DNA of 12,888 nt from Pseudomonadota bacterium (GTDB lineage Bacteria; Pseudomonadota; Alphaproteobacteria; Rhizobiales; Beijerinckiaceae): assembly GCA_023422485.1 (NCBI GenBank), contig JAGTAM010000615.1:1-12888 (forward strand). Reading direction: 5' to 3'. A model generated the notes under the pieces. That model did no database searches and had not been told where the DNA came from. It was given only the letters and a program-made list of their open reading frames with translations. Position numbers and translations under genes: made by a program. Positions 1 to 6,404 of the stretch are shown one piece after another (within the stretch, counting starts at the first letter, position 1; every line of letters starts with the position of its first letter).

Positions 1-170
1 CGCCCGATTGCGACACCGAAGCGTCCGAGCCGGTCGACACCCCGGGACGAGAAGGACAGCGATCGCCCGATCCAGTCACCCGGATCAGCTCCGCTCCACC
101 CACAATCCCGAAGACCTCCGAAACCCCGCCCCACCAGATGGTGGACCGCGGCGCCCCGTCGGTGAAAATG

Positions 171-199
171 GGTATAGGGGGCCCGACTCCGCGCGTCAA
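171..199 (-). promoter_or_regulatory. Promoter firing leftward out of the window
   Basis: On the minus strand a -35 box TTGACG (194-199) and a -10 box TATACC (171-176) are separated by exactly 17 bases, matching 5/6 and 4/6 of the sigma-70 consensus. Transcription would start near 164 and run off the left edge. It lies just past a small terminator, so it probably serves the next gene to the left and not the DUF2244 gene. No ATG occurs on the minus strand between 170 and 1, so the transcript has either a long leader, a non-ATG start or an RNA product. Seen: the boxes and spacing. Inferred: activity. Confidence 0.42.
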
Positions 200-202
200 T
201 CG

Positions 203-221
203 AAAAAACCGAAAAGTTCGG
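203..221 (-). terminator. Small intrinsic terminator after the DUF2244 gene
   Basis: On the minus strand CCGAA (221-217), a CTT loop and TTCGG (213-209) form a 5-bp hairpin followed directly by six T residues (208-203). It lies about 70 bases after the DUF2244 stop codon and just before the leftward promoter at 171-199. The stem is short, but the uninterrupted T run is rare in such GC-rich DNA. A second short palindrome, GCACCCTGGGTGC at 248-260, lies between the stop and this hairpin. Confidence 0.45.
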
Positions 222-291
222 AAGCGCCCGCCACGGGGCCTCGAAACGCACCCTGGGTGCCTTCGGCGGGCCGAGTGCACTCGCGAAAGGC

Positions 292-813
292 TCAAAAGCC
301 CTTCTTCACCTGTGCCAGCGCGCGGCTGAGCGCGTCGGCCACGATTGCGCGCTCGTCCGGAGAGGCATCGCGGGCAACGATGACATGCTCGCGGCGGGAG
401 GTCAGCGTCAGCGTGCGCAGGCCGAACTCCTCGTCATCGACGCGGCTGAGCTTGGTCCAGAGCGGGTTGAAGCGCCATTCGCGGCGCACGCCGCGCGGAT
501 CGATCCGGGCGAGAAAGACTTCGATCGGCGAGATCGCCACTTCCTCGAAGGATCGCCCGCGGCGGAAGCTCACCTTCAGCGCAACGTAAAGCGCCAGCAT
601 ATCGAGGCCGAAGAACCCGGCGATCGGCCAGAAGCCGGCGCGCCAGCACGCGATGGAGGTCACGAGCGAGACGAGGCAGCAGAGCGTCATCACGATCCGG
701 AAGCCGTCCTGGCTCAAGGATTGGTGGGGCCGGATCACGGCCGAGTAGACCGGCCGGTCCATCGTTGCAGGATCGAGCCCGTCCGGATGTGCAGGAATGT
801 TGCCGCTCGCCAT
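292..813 (-). CDS. DUF2244 domain integral membrane protein
   Basis: Conserved alphaproteobacterial membrane protein of unknown function, 173 residues from the ATG at 813. The DUF2244 pattern is recognisable: a short N-terminal stretch with RPHQSLSQDGF, two adjacent hydrophobic helices (roughly residues 40-57 and 61-80), a basic turn VSFRRGRSFEE, then a cytoplasmic beta-rich tail with EWRFNPLWTKLSR. The open frame runs upstream to a TTG at 840, which would overlap nth. A later ATG at 762 (MDRPVYSAV) would give 156 residues and starts closer to the domain. I prefer 813 because a minus-strand TATATT box ends six bases before it, the spacing expected of a leaderless message; none of the candidate starts has a good Shine-Dalgarno sequence. 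The gene is divergent from nth. Family assignment is from recognition of the domain; no biochemical role is known to me. Confidence 0.85.
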   Translation of the reverse strand: MASGNIPAHPDGLDPATMDRPVYSAVIRPHQSLSQDGFRIVMTLCCLVSLVTSIACWRAGFWPIAGFFGLDMLALYVALKVSFRRGRSFEEVAISPIEVFLARIDPRGVRREWRFNPLWTKLSRVDDEEFGLRTLTLTSRREHVIVARDASPDERAIVADALSRALAQVKKGF

Positions 814-827
814 GGGCTGAATATAAC
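800..827 (+). promoter_or_regulatory. nth promoter, predicted leaderless start
   Basis: A -35 box TTGCCG (800-805) and a -10 box TATAAC (822-827) are 16 bases apart and match 4/6 and 5/6 of consensus. Six bases separate the -10 box from the ATG at 834, so transcription should begin at or next to the start codon. The lack of any Shine-Dalgarno sequence before 834 fits this. Confidence 0.5.
820..825 (-). promoter_or_regulatory. -10 box for the DUF2244 gene, overlapping the nth -10 box
   Basis: The minus strand reads TATATT at 825-820 (5/6 of consensus), overlapping the plus-strand TATAAC at 822-827. Six bases lie between it and the ATG at 813, the mirror image of the nth arrangement. No good -35 box is visible 16-18 bases upstream, so this side is the weaker call. 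Confidence 0.33.
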
Positions 828-833
828 GCGCTG

Positions 834-1652
834 ATGCCAACGAGAAAGCCGTCTTCCCGCCCTTCCGCCCCTGCTGCGGTAAAAAGTCAGGCGGCGAAGT
901 CTACTGCCGCGGGCGCGAAACCAGCAAAGCCCCAGGCCAAGCTGACGCCGAGTCTGGCGGCGCGTGTCGAAACCTCGCCGCCGGCCGTCGACGACGCGAC
1001 CCTGGTCGAGATCTTCTCGCGGCTGCGCGCGGCTGAACCGGAGCCCCGCTCGGAACTCGAATATATCAACCCCTACACGCTGCTCGTCGCGGTGGTGCTC
1101 TCGGCGCAAGCCACCGACAAGAGCGTGAACCTCGCGACCGCCCCGCTCTTCGCTGTAGCCGACACGCCGCAGAAGATGCTGGAACTCGGCGAGGAGCAGG
1201 TTCGGCACTTCATCCGCACCATCGGCCTGTTCAACACCAAGGCCAAGAACGTGATCGCGCTGTCGCGGATCCTGGTGGAGCGGCACGGGGGCGAAGTGCC
1301 GCGCGAGGCCGAGGCTCTGGAGGTGCTGCCGGGCGTCGGGACGAAGACCGCGAGCGTCGTGCTCAACGTGGCCTTCGGCGTGCCGCGGATCGCGGTCGAT
1401 ACCCACATCTTCCGCGTCTCGAACCGCATCCCGCTGTTTCCCGCGGCCACCACCGACAAGGTGCAGGCGGGGCTGGAGGCGCGGGTGCCGGAGCCGTTCC
1501 GCCTCAACGCGCATCATTGGCTGATCCTGCACGGGCGCTACACCTGCAAGGCACGGCGCCCGGAATGCCCGCGCTGCGTCATCGCGGATCTCTGCCGGTA
1601 TCCCTCGAAGACGCTGGCGCTCTCCCCCATATCCACGGGCGATAAGCCATGA
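834..1652 (+). CDS. nth: Endonuclease III (DNA glycosylase/AP lyase)
   Basis: Base-excision repair enzyme that removes oxidised pyrimidines and cleaves the abasic strand by beta-elimination. It has 272 residues from the ATG at 834. A basic, Ala/Pro/Lys-rich tail of about 50 residues precedes the catalytic fold, which makes it longer than the roughly 210-residue E. coli enzyme. The helix-hairpin-helix LPGVGTKTA (residues 165-173) carries the Schiff-base lysine K171, and VDTHIFRV holds the catalytic aspartate D189. The iron-sulfur cluster motif C-x6-C-x2-C-x5-C is complete at C238, C245, C248 and C254. The frame extends upstream to a TTG at 765, but the ATG is favoured because the promoter at 800-827 lies inside that extension. 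It diverges from the DUF2244 gene. Function is secure; the N-terminal tail is probably disordered and may bind DNA (inference). Confidence 0.95.
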   Translation: MPTRKPSSRPSAPAAVKSQAAKSTAAGAKPAKPQAKLTPSLAARVETSPPAVDDATLVEIFSRLRAAEPEPRSELEYINPYTLLVAVVLSAQATDKSVNLATAPLFAVADTPQKMLELGEEQVRHFIRTIGLFNTKAKNVIALSRILVERHGGEVPREAEALEVLPGVGTKTASVVLNVAFGVPRIAVDTHIFRVSNRIPLFPAATTDKVQAGLEARVPEPFRLNAHHWLILHGRYTCKARRPECPRCVIADLCRYPSKTLALSPISTGDKP

Positions 1653-1692
1653 ACCCGCGTCCCTGTGGACGAAGCGGTGCAGCGCCAATGCG

Positions 1693-1721
1693 TTGTGCTG
1701 CAAACCTCGTTCCGGTAGATT
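1693..1721 (+). promoter_or_regulatory. Candidate purC promoter
   Basis: TTGTGC (1693-1698) and TAGATT (1716-1721) are 17 bases apart, matching 3/6 and 4/6 of consensus. Start would be near 1728, giving a leader of about 110 bases that contains the hairpin at 1732-1767. The -35 box is weak; this is a pattern match only. Confidence 0.33.
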
Positions 1722-1731
1722 GATGGTATGG

Positions 1732-1767
1732 CGGCCGGGATTGGCACCTGAGGGCAGGTCCCGGCCG
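1732..1767 (+). repeat. GC-rich hairpin in the nth-purC gap / purC leader
   Basis: CGGCCGGGA (1732-1740) is perfectly complementary to TCCCGGCCG (1759-1767), a 9-bp stem. Inside it CCTG (1747-1750) pairs with CAGG (1755-1758) around an AGGG loop, so the element is a 13-bp stem with one 6-base bulge. No T run follows, so it is not a classical intrinsic terminator. It lies 80 bases after nth and about 70 before purC. It may terminate nth, shape the purC leader, or be a dispersed palindromic repeat. Confidence 0.5.
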
Positions 1768-1822
1768 TCCGCCCGCCAGACGGGTCGCCGCGCCGCGGAT
1801 TTCGCTTCACGTGCCAGTTCCG

Positions 1823-1828
1823 AAGGAG
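1823..1828 (+). promoter_or_regulatory. Shine-Dalgarno sequence supporting the longer purC start
   Basis: AAGGAG ends 10 bases before the ATG at 1839. No such sequence precedes the alternative ATG at 1869, so this site favours the upstream start. Confidence 0.6.
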
Positions 1829-1838
1829 CCACGGCCCC

Positions 1839-2633
1839 ATGGACTTCCTCAAACCACGGTACACGCCTATGAACCGCCGCCGTCGCATCTACGAGGGCAA
1901 GGCGAAGGTCCTCTATGAAGGACCAGAGCCGGGGACGCTCATCCAGCACTTCAAGGACGACGCGACCGCCTTCAATGCCAAGAAGCACGAGGTGATCGAC
2001 GGCAAGGGCGTGCTGAACAACCGGATCTCCGAGTTCGTTTTCCAGCACCTAAACGATATCGGCGTGCCGACCCACTTCATCCGCCGGCTCAACATGCGGG
2101 AGCAGTTGATCCGTGAGGTCGAGATCATCCCGCTCGAAGTGGTCGTGCGCAACGTGGCGGCGGGCTCGCTCGCACAGCGGCTTGGGCTCGAAGAAGGCAC
2201 CCAGCTCCCGCGCTCGATCATCGAGTTCTACTACAAAAACGATCAGCTCAACGACCCGATGGTGTCGGAAGAGCACATCACCGCGTTCGGCTGGGCGACC
2301 CCCCAGGAGATCGACGACATCATGGCGCTGGCCATCCGCGTCAACGACTTCCTGTCCGGCCTCTTCCTCGGCGGCGGCATCCGCCTCGTCGATTTCAAGA
2401 TGGAGACCGGCCGCCTGTGGGAGGGCGACCTGATGCGCATCGTCGTCGCCGACGAGATCTCCCCGGATTCCTGCCGGCTGTGGGACATCAAGTCCTCGGA
2501 CAAGCTCGACAAGGACCGCTTCCGCAAGGATCTCGGCGGACTGATCGAAGCCTATACCGAGGTCGCCAAGCGTCTCGGTATCATGTCAGAGAACGAGAAG
2601 GTCCAGACCGGCGGTCCGCGCCTGGTGCAGTGA
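1839..2633 (+). CDS. purC: Phosphoribosylaminoimidazole-succinocarboxamide synthase (SAICAR synthetase)
   Basis: Cytosolic purine biosynthesis enzyme joining CAIR and aspartate with ATP to give SAICAR. All family blocks are present: the ATP-lid start RRRRIYEGKAKVLYEG, FKDDATAFN followed by DGKGVLNNRISE, the binding block PLEVVVRNVAAGSLAQRLG, HITAFGWA, LVDFKMETGR, and ADEISPDSCRLWD followed by DKDRFRKDLGG. The open frame is 264 residues. Alphaproteobacterial homologues usually begin MNRRRRIYEGK (ATG at 1869, 254 residues), so the 1839 start adds ten residues, MDFLKPRYTP. I give 1839 because only it has a Shine-Dalgarno sequence. It appears to be a single-gene unit. Its stop lies 10 bases from the stop of the convergent glycosyltransferase, leaving no room for a terminator between them. 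Function is secure; the start is about 60:40. Confidence 0.95.
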   Translation: MDFLKPRYTPMNRRRRIYEGKAKVLYEGPEPGTLIQHFKDDATAFNAKKHEVIDGKGVLNNRISEFVFQHLNDIGVPTHFIRRLNMREQLIREVEIIPLEVVVRNVAAGSLAQRLGLEEGTQLPRSIIEFYYKNDQLNDPMVSEEHITAFGWATPQEIDDIMALAIRVNDFLSGLFLGGGIRLVDFKMETGRLWEGDLMRIVVADEISPDSCRLWDIKSSDKLDKDRFRKDLGGLIEAYTEVAKRLGIMSENEKVQTGGPRLVQ

Positions 2634-2643
2634 GACCGACGCC

Positions 2644-4305
2644 TCAGCGCGGCTCGGCCGGCTCCAGGCCGGTCCAGCCGCGGCGCAGGCGCAGATGGGT
2701 CGAGAGGTCCGGATCGAAGCCCGGATGATAATGGGGGTCCTGCGCCAGCAGCGGCCCCCATCGCTTTTTGAGCGCCTCGACCTCGAGGCGATGCCGGGCG
2801 GCGGCCTCCGGCGAGGGCCGGCGGCTCGCCGATTCCCGATGGTGAAGCACGGCGCCGCCGACATAGAGCGTGCGCAGGCCCATCGCGTTCAGCCGGAGGC
2901 AGAGATCGACGTCGTTGAAGTCGATCGCGAAGGCCGCGGCATCAAAACCGCCCGCGCGGGCAAACTTTTCGGCCTCGATGACGAGGCAGGCGGCGGTCAC
3001 GGCCGAGACGCCGCGGGTGGCGCGCAGGGCGCTGAGGTAGCCGGCGGCATCCCCTGCGAAATGGCGGTGGCCGTGGGTGACGAGACCACCGGTGCCGAGC
3101 ACGATTCCGCCATGCTGGATGCGGCCCTCGCCGTCGATCAGGCGGGCGCCGACCGCGCCGACCTCGGGGCGCAGCGCCTCGCGTACCATGCGCTCCAGCC
3201 AGTCCGGGGCCTCGGCCTCGACGTCGTTGTTGATGAAGGCCAGCAGGCGTCCGCGCGCCTGCGCCGCGACGCGGTTGTTGATGGCCGCGAAATCGAAGGG
3301 ACCGGGGCAGGCGACGATCCGGGCAGCGCCCTCCGCTTCGAGGCTGCGAAAATAGGCGAGCGTCGCGGGATCGCGGCTGCCGTTGTCGCAGATCAGAATT
3401 TCCTTGGCCGGCCAGTCGGTGCGGTGGCGCAGGCTCTCGATACAGGGCCGCAGCAGATCGAGGCGGTCGCGGGTCGGCACGATCAGGCTAACGAGGGGGC
3501 GCGGCTCGGGCAGGGGTCTGTCGAGGCGGATCACTCCGTCCTCGTCGACGACGCGCGTGCCGCCCTCCCCCGCACGGCTGAGATCGCGCGCGACGGCTTT
3601 CAGCCGGGCAAGGCGGCTTGCCTGTCGCCCCTCCCATCCTCCGACGGATCCGAAGGAGAGAATACGTGGGAGATGGCGCACGGCGGTCGAACCGAACCGG
3701 GCCGCGACGCCCAGGGCGAGGTCGAGCGCGGCGGCGCCGGCTATGGGCGCCGCGTCCGCGACGCTGGCGCGGCGGAACGCGATCACGGGGCCGAGGTAAT
3801 CGACCGCTCGCAGGTAGTCCCGGTCGAAGGCCGGGCGCAGCAGTGGGAGCCAGGGACCGGAGCTCCCTTGGCGGTAGAGGGCGTCGCCGTACAGCGCATG
3901 GAGATCCGGATCGGTGAAGGCGGCAGCGATGGCGGCAGACGCGCCGGCCGCGACCTGCTGACCTTCGCTCGCGAGGAGAATGATCGGGTGTCCATCCGGC
4001 GGGATGCGAACCGCGCCTCCTGCATCGGGCTCGACACAGGCGATCCCGGCCGCGGCCAAAGCGGCGGCGGGCTCGTCCGCTGGGACGAGGCTGGCGGGCC
4101 ATTGCAGGCGATGATGGGCACCGGCCAGGGCAATAAAGCGTTGCGCCGCCCGCAGCCGTCGGCGCGAGAGGCGGGCGAGCAGGATCGGCAGCAGACGGCT
4201 CGGCCGGCGCAAGGCGCGGAGAGCGAGCGCGAGGCGCCCCGGCGCGGGCTCGGCGGCAAAGCCCAGCGCGTCGGGCCAAATGTCGGGCCGGCCCTCGGGG
4301 CTCAT
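2644..4305 (-). CDS. Family-2 glycosyltransferase, two-module type (second of the pair)
   Basis: A 553-residue cytosolic or membrane-peripheral enzyme predicted to transfer a sugar from a nucleotide donor to an envelope glycan; donor and acceptor cannot be read from the sequence. The C-terminal GT-A domain (about residues 270-500) is complete: SLIVPTRDR (273-281), the nucleotide-binding ICDNGS (305-310), the metal-site INND (358-361), GAVGARL (383-389), QHGG (397-400) and DFNDVDLCLRL (462-472). The N-terminal half is a degraded GT-A-like module. Only a tail-end block around YGDALY...RPAFDRDYLRAVDYLGP (about 139-172) is recognisable, and the acidic motif YADEE of the paralogue is reduced to YGDAL. 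The ATG at 4305 overlaps the stop of the upstream glycosyltransferase as ATGA, and GAGGAG precedes it, so translation is probably coupled. It starts with MSPEGRPDIWP; a longer frame to 4488 lies inside the neighbour and is not used. Confidence 0.88.
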   Translation of the reverse strand: MSPEGRPDIWPDALGFAAEPAPGRLALALRALRRPSRLLPILLARLSRRRLRAAQRFIALAGAHHRLQWPASLVPADEPAAALAAAGIACVEPDAGGAVRIPPDGHPIILLASEGQQVAAGASAAIAAAFTDPDLHALYGDALYRQGSSGPWLPLLRPAFDRDYLRAVDYLGPVIAFRRASVADAAPIAGAAALDLALGVAARFGSTAVRHLPRILSFGSVGGWEGRQASRLARLKAVARDLSRAGEGGTRVVDEDGVIRLDRPLPEPRPLVSLIVPTRDRLDLLRPCIESLRHRTDWPAKEILICDNGSRDPATLAYFRSLEAEGAARIVACPGPFDFAAINNRVAAQARGRLLAFINNDVEAEAPDWLERMVREALRPEVGAVGARLIDGEGRIQHGGIVLGTGGLVTHGHRHFAGDAAGYLSALRATRGVSAVTAACLVIEAEKFARAGGFDAAAFAIDFNDVDLCLRLNAMGLRTLYVGGAVLHHRESASRRPSPEAAARHRLEVEALKKRWGPLLAQDPHYHPGFDPDLSTHLRLRRGWTGLEPAEPR

Positions 4306-6248
4306 TCCAGCTCCTCGCCGAAGGTCGTGAGCGATAGGGCCGGATGATAGAACGGATCGTGCCGGATCACGCCGCGCCAGCGCTCGGTGAAGGCGGCCGC
4401 CTCGCGCTCGAAGCGGGCACGCGCGGCACCGACCGGCCGGCCGCGGCTCACCGATTCGAGGTGGGAGAGGACGGCGTGCGGCGTCCACATCGTCTTCCAG
4501 CCCCGCGCCCCGAGACGCAGGCAGAAGTCGATGTCGTTGAAGTCGATCGGGAAGGTCGCCTCGTCGAATCCGCCCACCGCCTGATACTTCTCCCGCGCCA
4601 CGGCGAGGCAGGCCGCCGTGACGCCGGAGACCTCGTGCGCCACGGTCAGGCGATCGAGATGGCCGGGCGTGTCGGCAGGACGCCGCCGCAGGATATGCCC
4701 GGCCTCACCGCCGAGCCCTACGACCACCCCGGCATGCTGGAGCCGTCCATCCTCGTAGAGGAGCTTGGCGCCGACGGCACCGACCTCCGGGCGGGCGGCT
4801 TGCGCGGTGAGGACGTCGAGCCAATCCGGCCTCAGCACCGCCACGTCGTTGTTGAGCAGGACGAGGATCTCGCCCTGCGCCGCGCGCGCGCCGGCATTGA
4901 CCATCGCGGAGAAATTGAAGGGGTGCGGATGGGGCTCGATCCGCACCCGTGGATCGGCGCACAGGCGATCGTACAGCGCGAGCACCGCCGGCTCGGTCGA
5001 GCCGTTGTCCACGATCACCAGCTCGATCGCCGGATAGTTGGTTTTCTCAAGCACCCCCTCGGTGACGCGCGCGATGAGGTCGAGCCGGTCGCGCGAGGGG
5101 ATGATCACGCTGACGAGCGGTGCCGGATCGGGACGCGGCCAGTGCAGATCCAAGCGTTCCTGATGGAGCATGGCTCGCGCCGGCGAGCCCGCGGCGCGCA
5201 GATGCCGGTCGAGGCGCGGTGCGCGGGCGGACATATCGGCCGTGAAGGGCTCGCAGCGACACAGAATGCGCGGAAGGTGAACGACGCGGGTCGCGGCTCC
5301 GGACGCAAGATCGAGGGTGAGGGTAGCGTTCTCGGGTGAGCCCAACGGCTCGGTCGGCAGCGTGGTGAGGAAGGAACTCGTGACGAGAGCAGGTGCGCCG
5401 ACATAACCGGTGACGAGGGCAAGGTCTGGGCTCCAATCCGGCTTGAGGCGCGGCCTGATCGTCCGCCCGCCGACTTCCTCGTCGGCGTAGACCAACTCGA
5501 CGGCCTCGGTCTCAATGCCTTGCGCGAGTAGGCTCAGCGCCTCCGGCGCCAGGACGTGACCGGGACGCAGCAGACCGAAGAGGTCGGCCCCGTGGCTCAA
5601 GTCCTGGATCGTCGCGGATGGATTCCAATGGACCGACGCGACGCGCGGATCGATCCCTTCCGCTCGCGTCGGAGGGCCGTCATCCGTCCAGGCGATGAGG
5701 AGAGACCAGTTTCGATGAGTCTGGGCACGCAGGCTCGCCACGCTGCGTGCCACGGCATCCGCCCGCGCGAAGGTCGCGGGCAGGACAAGGCGAATCGAGG
5801 CGCCGGACAACGGCTCAGCCGGCTTCGTTCGCGACAGGCGCGCCGCCTTCCAGGCCGGGTAGCGGCCGAGCGGCGTTGCGGCGCAGGCCCCGCGCAGGCT
5901 GTCGCGCCAACGTCGCTCGTCGCGGGCGAGCCCGGCACGTAGGGCCGCCGCGACGCGTGCCGGCCGCTTCAGCAGGGCTTCCGCGAAGACGCTCGCGCTC
6001 CCACGCAGCCCGACCCGCTCGAGAACGAAGCTCGGCTCCGCCGCGATCTCGATAGCCGCGCAATCGCCGGGCAGGTAGCCGAGCCAGTGCGCTGTGCCGA
6101 GGGCGAGACCGGGCAGGACGAAATTGTCACGGCGGCCCGCGGCGCGGAGCAGGCGCAGCAACGGTCGCTGCGGCCGGGCTCGCGCCGGCAGCGTATAGGT
6201 CAGAACGAGCCACCGGCCCTTCCGGGGATTGCGGAAGACGTCCGGCAA
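4302..6248 (-). CDS. Family-2 glycosyltransferase, two-module type (first of the pair; start uncertain)
   Basis: Predicted envelope-glycan glycosyltransferase; 648 residues from the TTG at 6248, the first standard start codon in the frame. An N-terminal GT-A-like module (about 150-335) shows SIRLVLPATF, SLRAQTHRNWSLLIA, YADEEV (254-259) and RPRLKPDWSPDLALVTGYVG (265-284). The C-terminal catalytic GT-A domain (about 376-605) has VSVIIPSRDRLDL, VIVDNGSTEP (411-420), LLNNDVA (464-470), GAVGAKLL (490-497), QHAGVVVG and DFNDIDFCLRL (569-579). Residues 10-150 match no domain I recognise. The frame stays open and coding-like upstream of 6248 to an in-frame stop at 6405, without ATG, GTG or TTG. An ATC at 6359 has GGAGGA before it and would give 685 residues. 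It shares its layout with the downstream gene, so the pair is probably an old duplication. It follows the exported-protein gene in an apparent operon. Confidence 0.87.
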   Translation of the reverse strand: MPDVFRNPRKGRWLVLTYTLPARARPQRPLLRLLRAAGRRDNFVLPGLALGTAHWLGYLPGDCAAIEIAAEPSFVLERVGLRGSASVFAEALLKRPARVAAALRAGLARDERRWRDSLRGACAATPLGRYPAWKAARLSRTKPAEPLSGASIRLVLPATFARADAVARSVASLRAQTHRNWSLLIAWTDDGPPTRAEGIDPRVASVHWNPSATIQDLSHGADLFGLLRPGHVLAPEALSLLAQGIETEAVELVYADEEVGGRTIRPRLKPDWSPDLALVTGYVGAPALVTSSFLTTLPTEPLGSPENATLTLDLASGAATRVVHLPRILCRCEPFTADMSARAPRLDRHLRAAGSPARAMLHQERLDLHWPRPDPAPLVSVIIPSRDRLDLIARVTEGVLEKTNYPAIELVIVDNGSTEPAVLALYDRLCADPRVRIEPHPHPFNFSAMVNAGARAAQGEILVLLNNDVAVLRPDWLDVLTAQAARPEVGAVGAKLLYEDGRLQHAGVVVGLGGEAGHILRRRPADTPGHLDRLTVAHEVSGVTAACLAVAREKYQAVGGFDEATFPIDFNDIDFCLRLGARGWKTMWTPHAVLSHLESVSRGRPVGAARARFEREAAAFTERWRGVIRHDPFYHPALSLTTFGEELE

Positions 6249-6356
6249 GACGAGGCGACGGTCGAATAGCGGGTCGTCGGTGGGCGCGAGCGAGAACGGC
6301 GTCTCCCGGCCTCGCCAGACATTCCGCCGTGCGCCTCGCCATGCATCAAACTGGGC

Positions 6357-6369
6357 GATGCGGTCCTCC
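6357..6369 (-). promoter_or_regulatory. Shine-Dalgarno GGAGGA before an in-frame ATC codon
   Basis: On the minus strand GGAGGA (6369-6364) is followed four bases later by ATC (6359-6357), in frame with the glycosyltransferase ending at 4302. If ATC initiates, or is ATG in related strains, the protein starts (M)AQFDAWRGARRNVWRG and the gap to the preceding gene shrinks to 45 bases. The TTG at 6248 has no comparable site. Confidence 0.4.
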
Positions 6370-6404
6370 GGAATGGTCCGCGACGTGCCGCGAAAGCGAG
6401 ACGA

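Noticed and set aside
1..106. Possible minus-strand gene start (GTG near 106, VGGAELIRVTG)
   Set aside because: GGAGG is 11 bases away, codon bias is poor, and another minus frame is equally open. Too little sequence to decide.
8..589. Plus-strand open frame at the left edge
   Set aside because: Ser/Arg/Pro-rich, antisense to the DUF2244 gene over its second half, and with no coding-like pattern in the free part.
735..2048. Minus-strand open frame of 437 codons
   Set aside because: It crosses nth, the nth-purC gap and the start of purC. Both plus-strand genes are secure, so this is a shadow.
2634..2690. GGCCGG repeats near the purC/glycosyltransferase stops as a shared terminator
   Set aside because: The gap is only 10 bases and the repeats lie inside the glycosyltransferase coding region. 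Pairing is at most five bases around seven.
2695..4347. Long plus-strand open frame of 550 codons
   Set aside because: Antisense to the second glycosyltransferase, low-complexity composition, no recognisable domain and no Shine-Dalgarno sequence.
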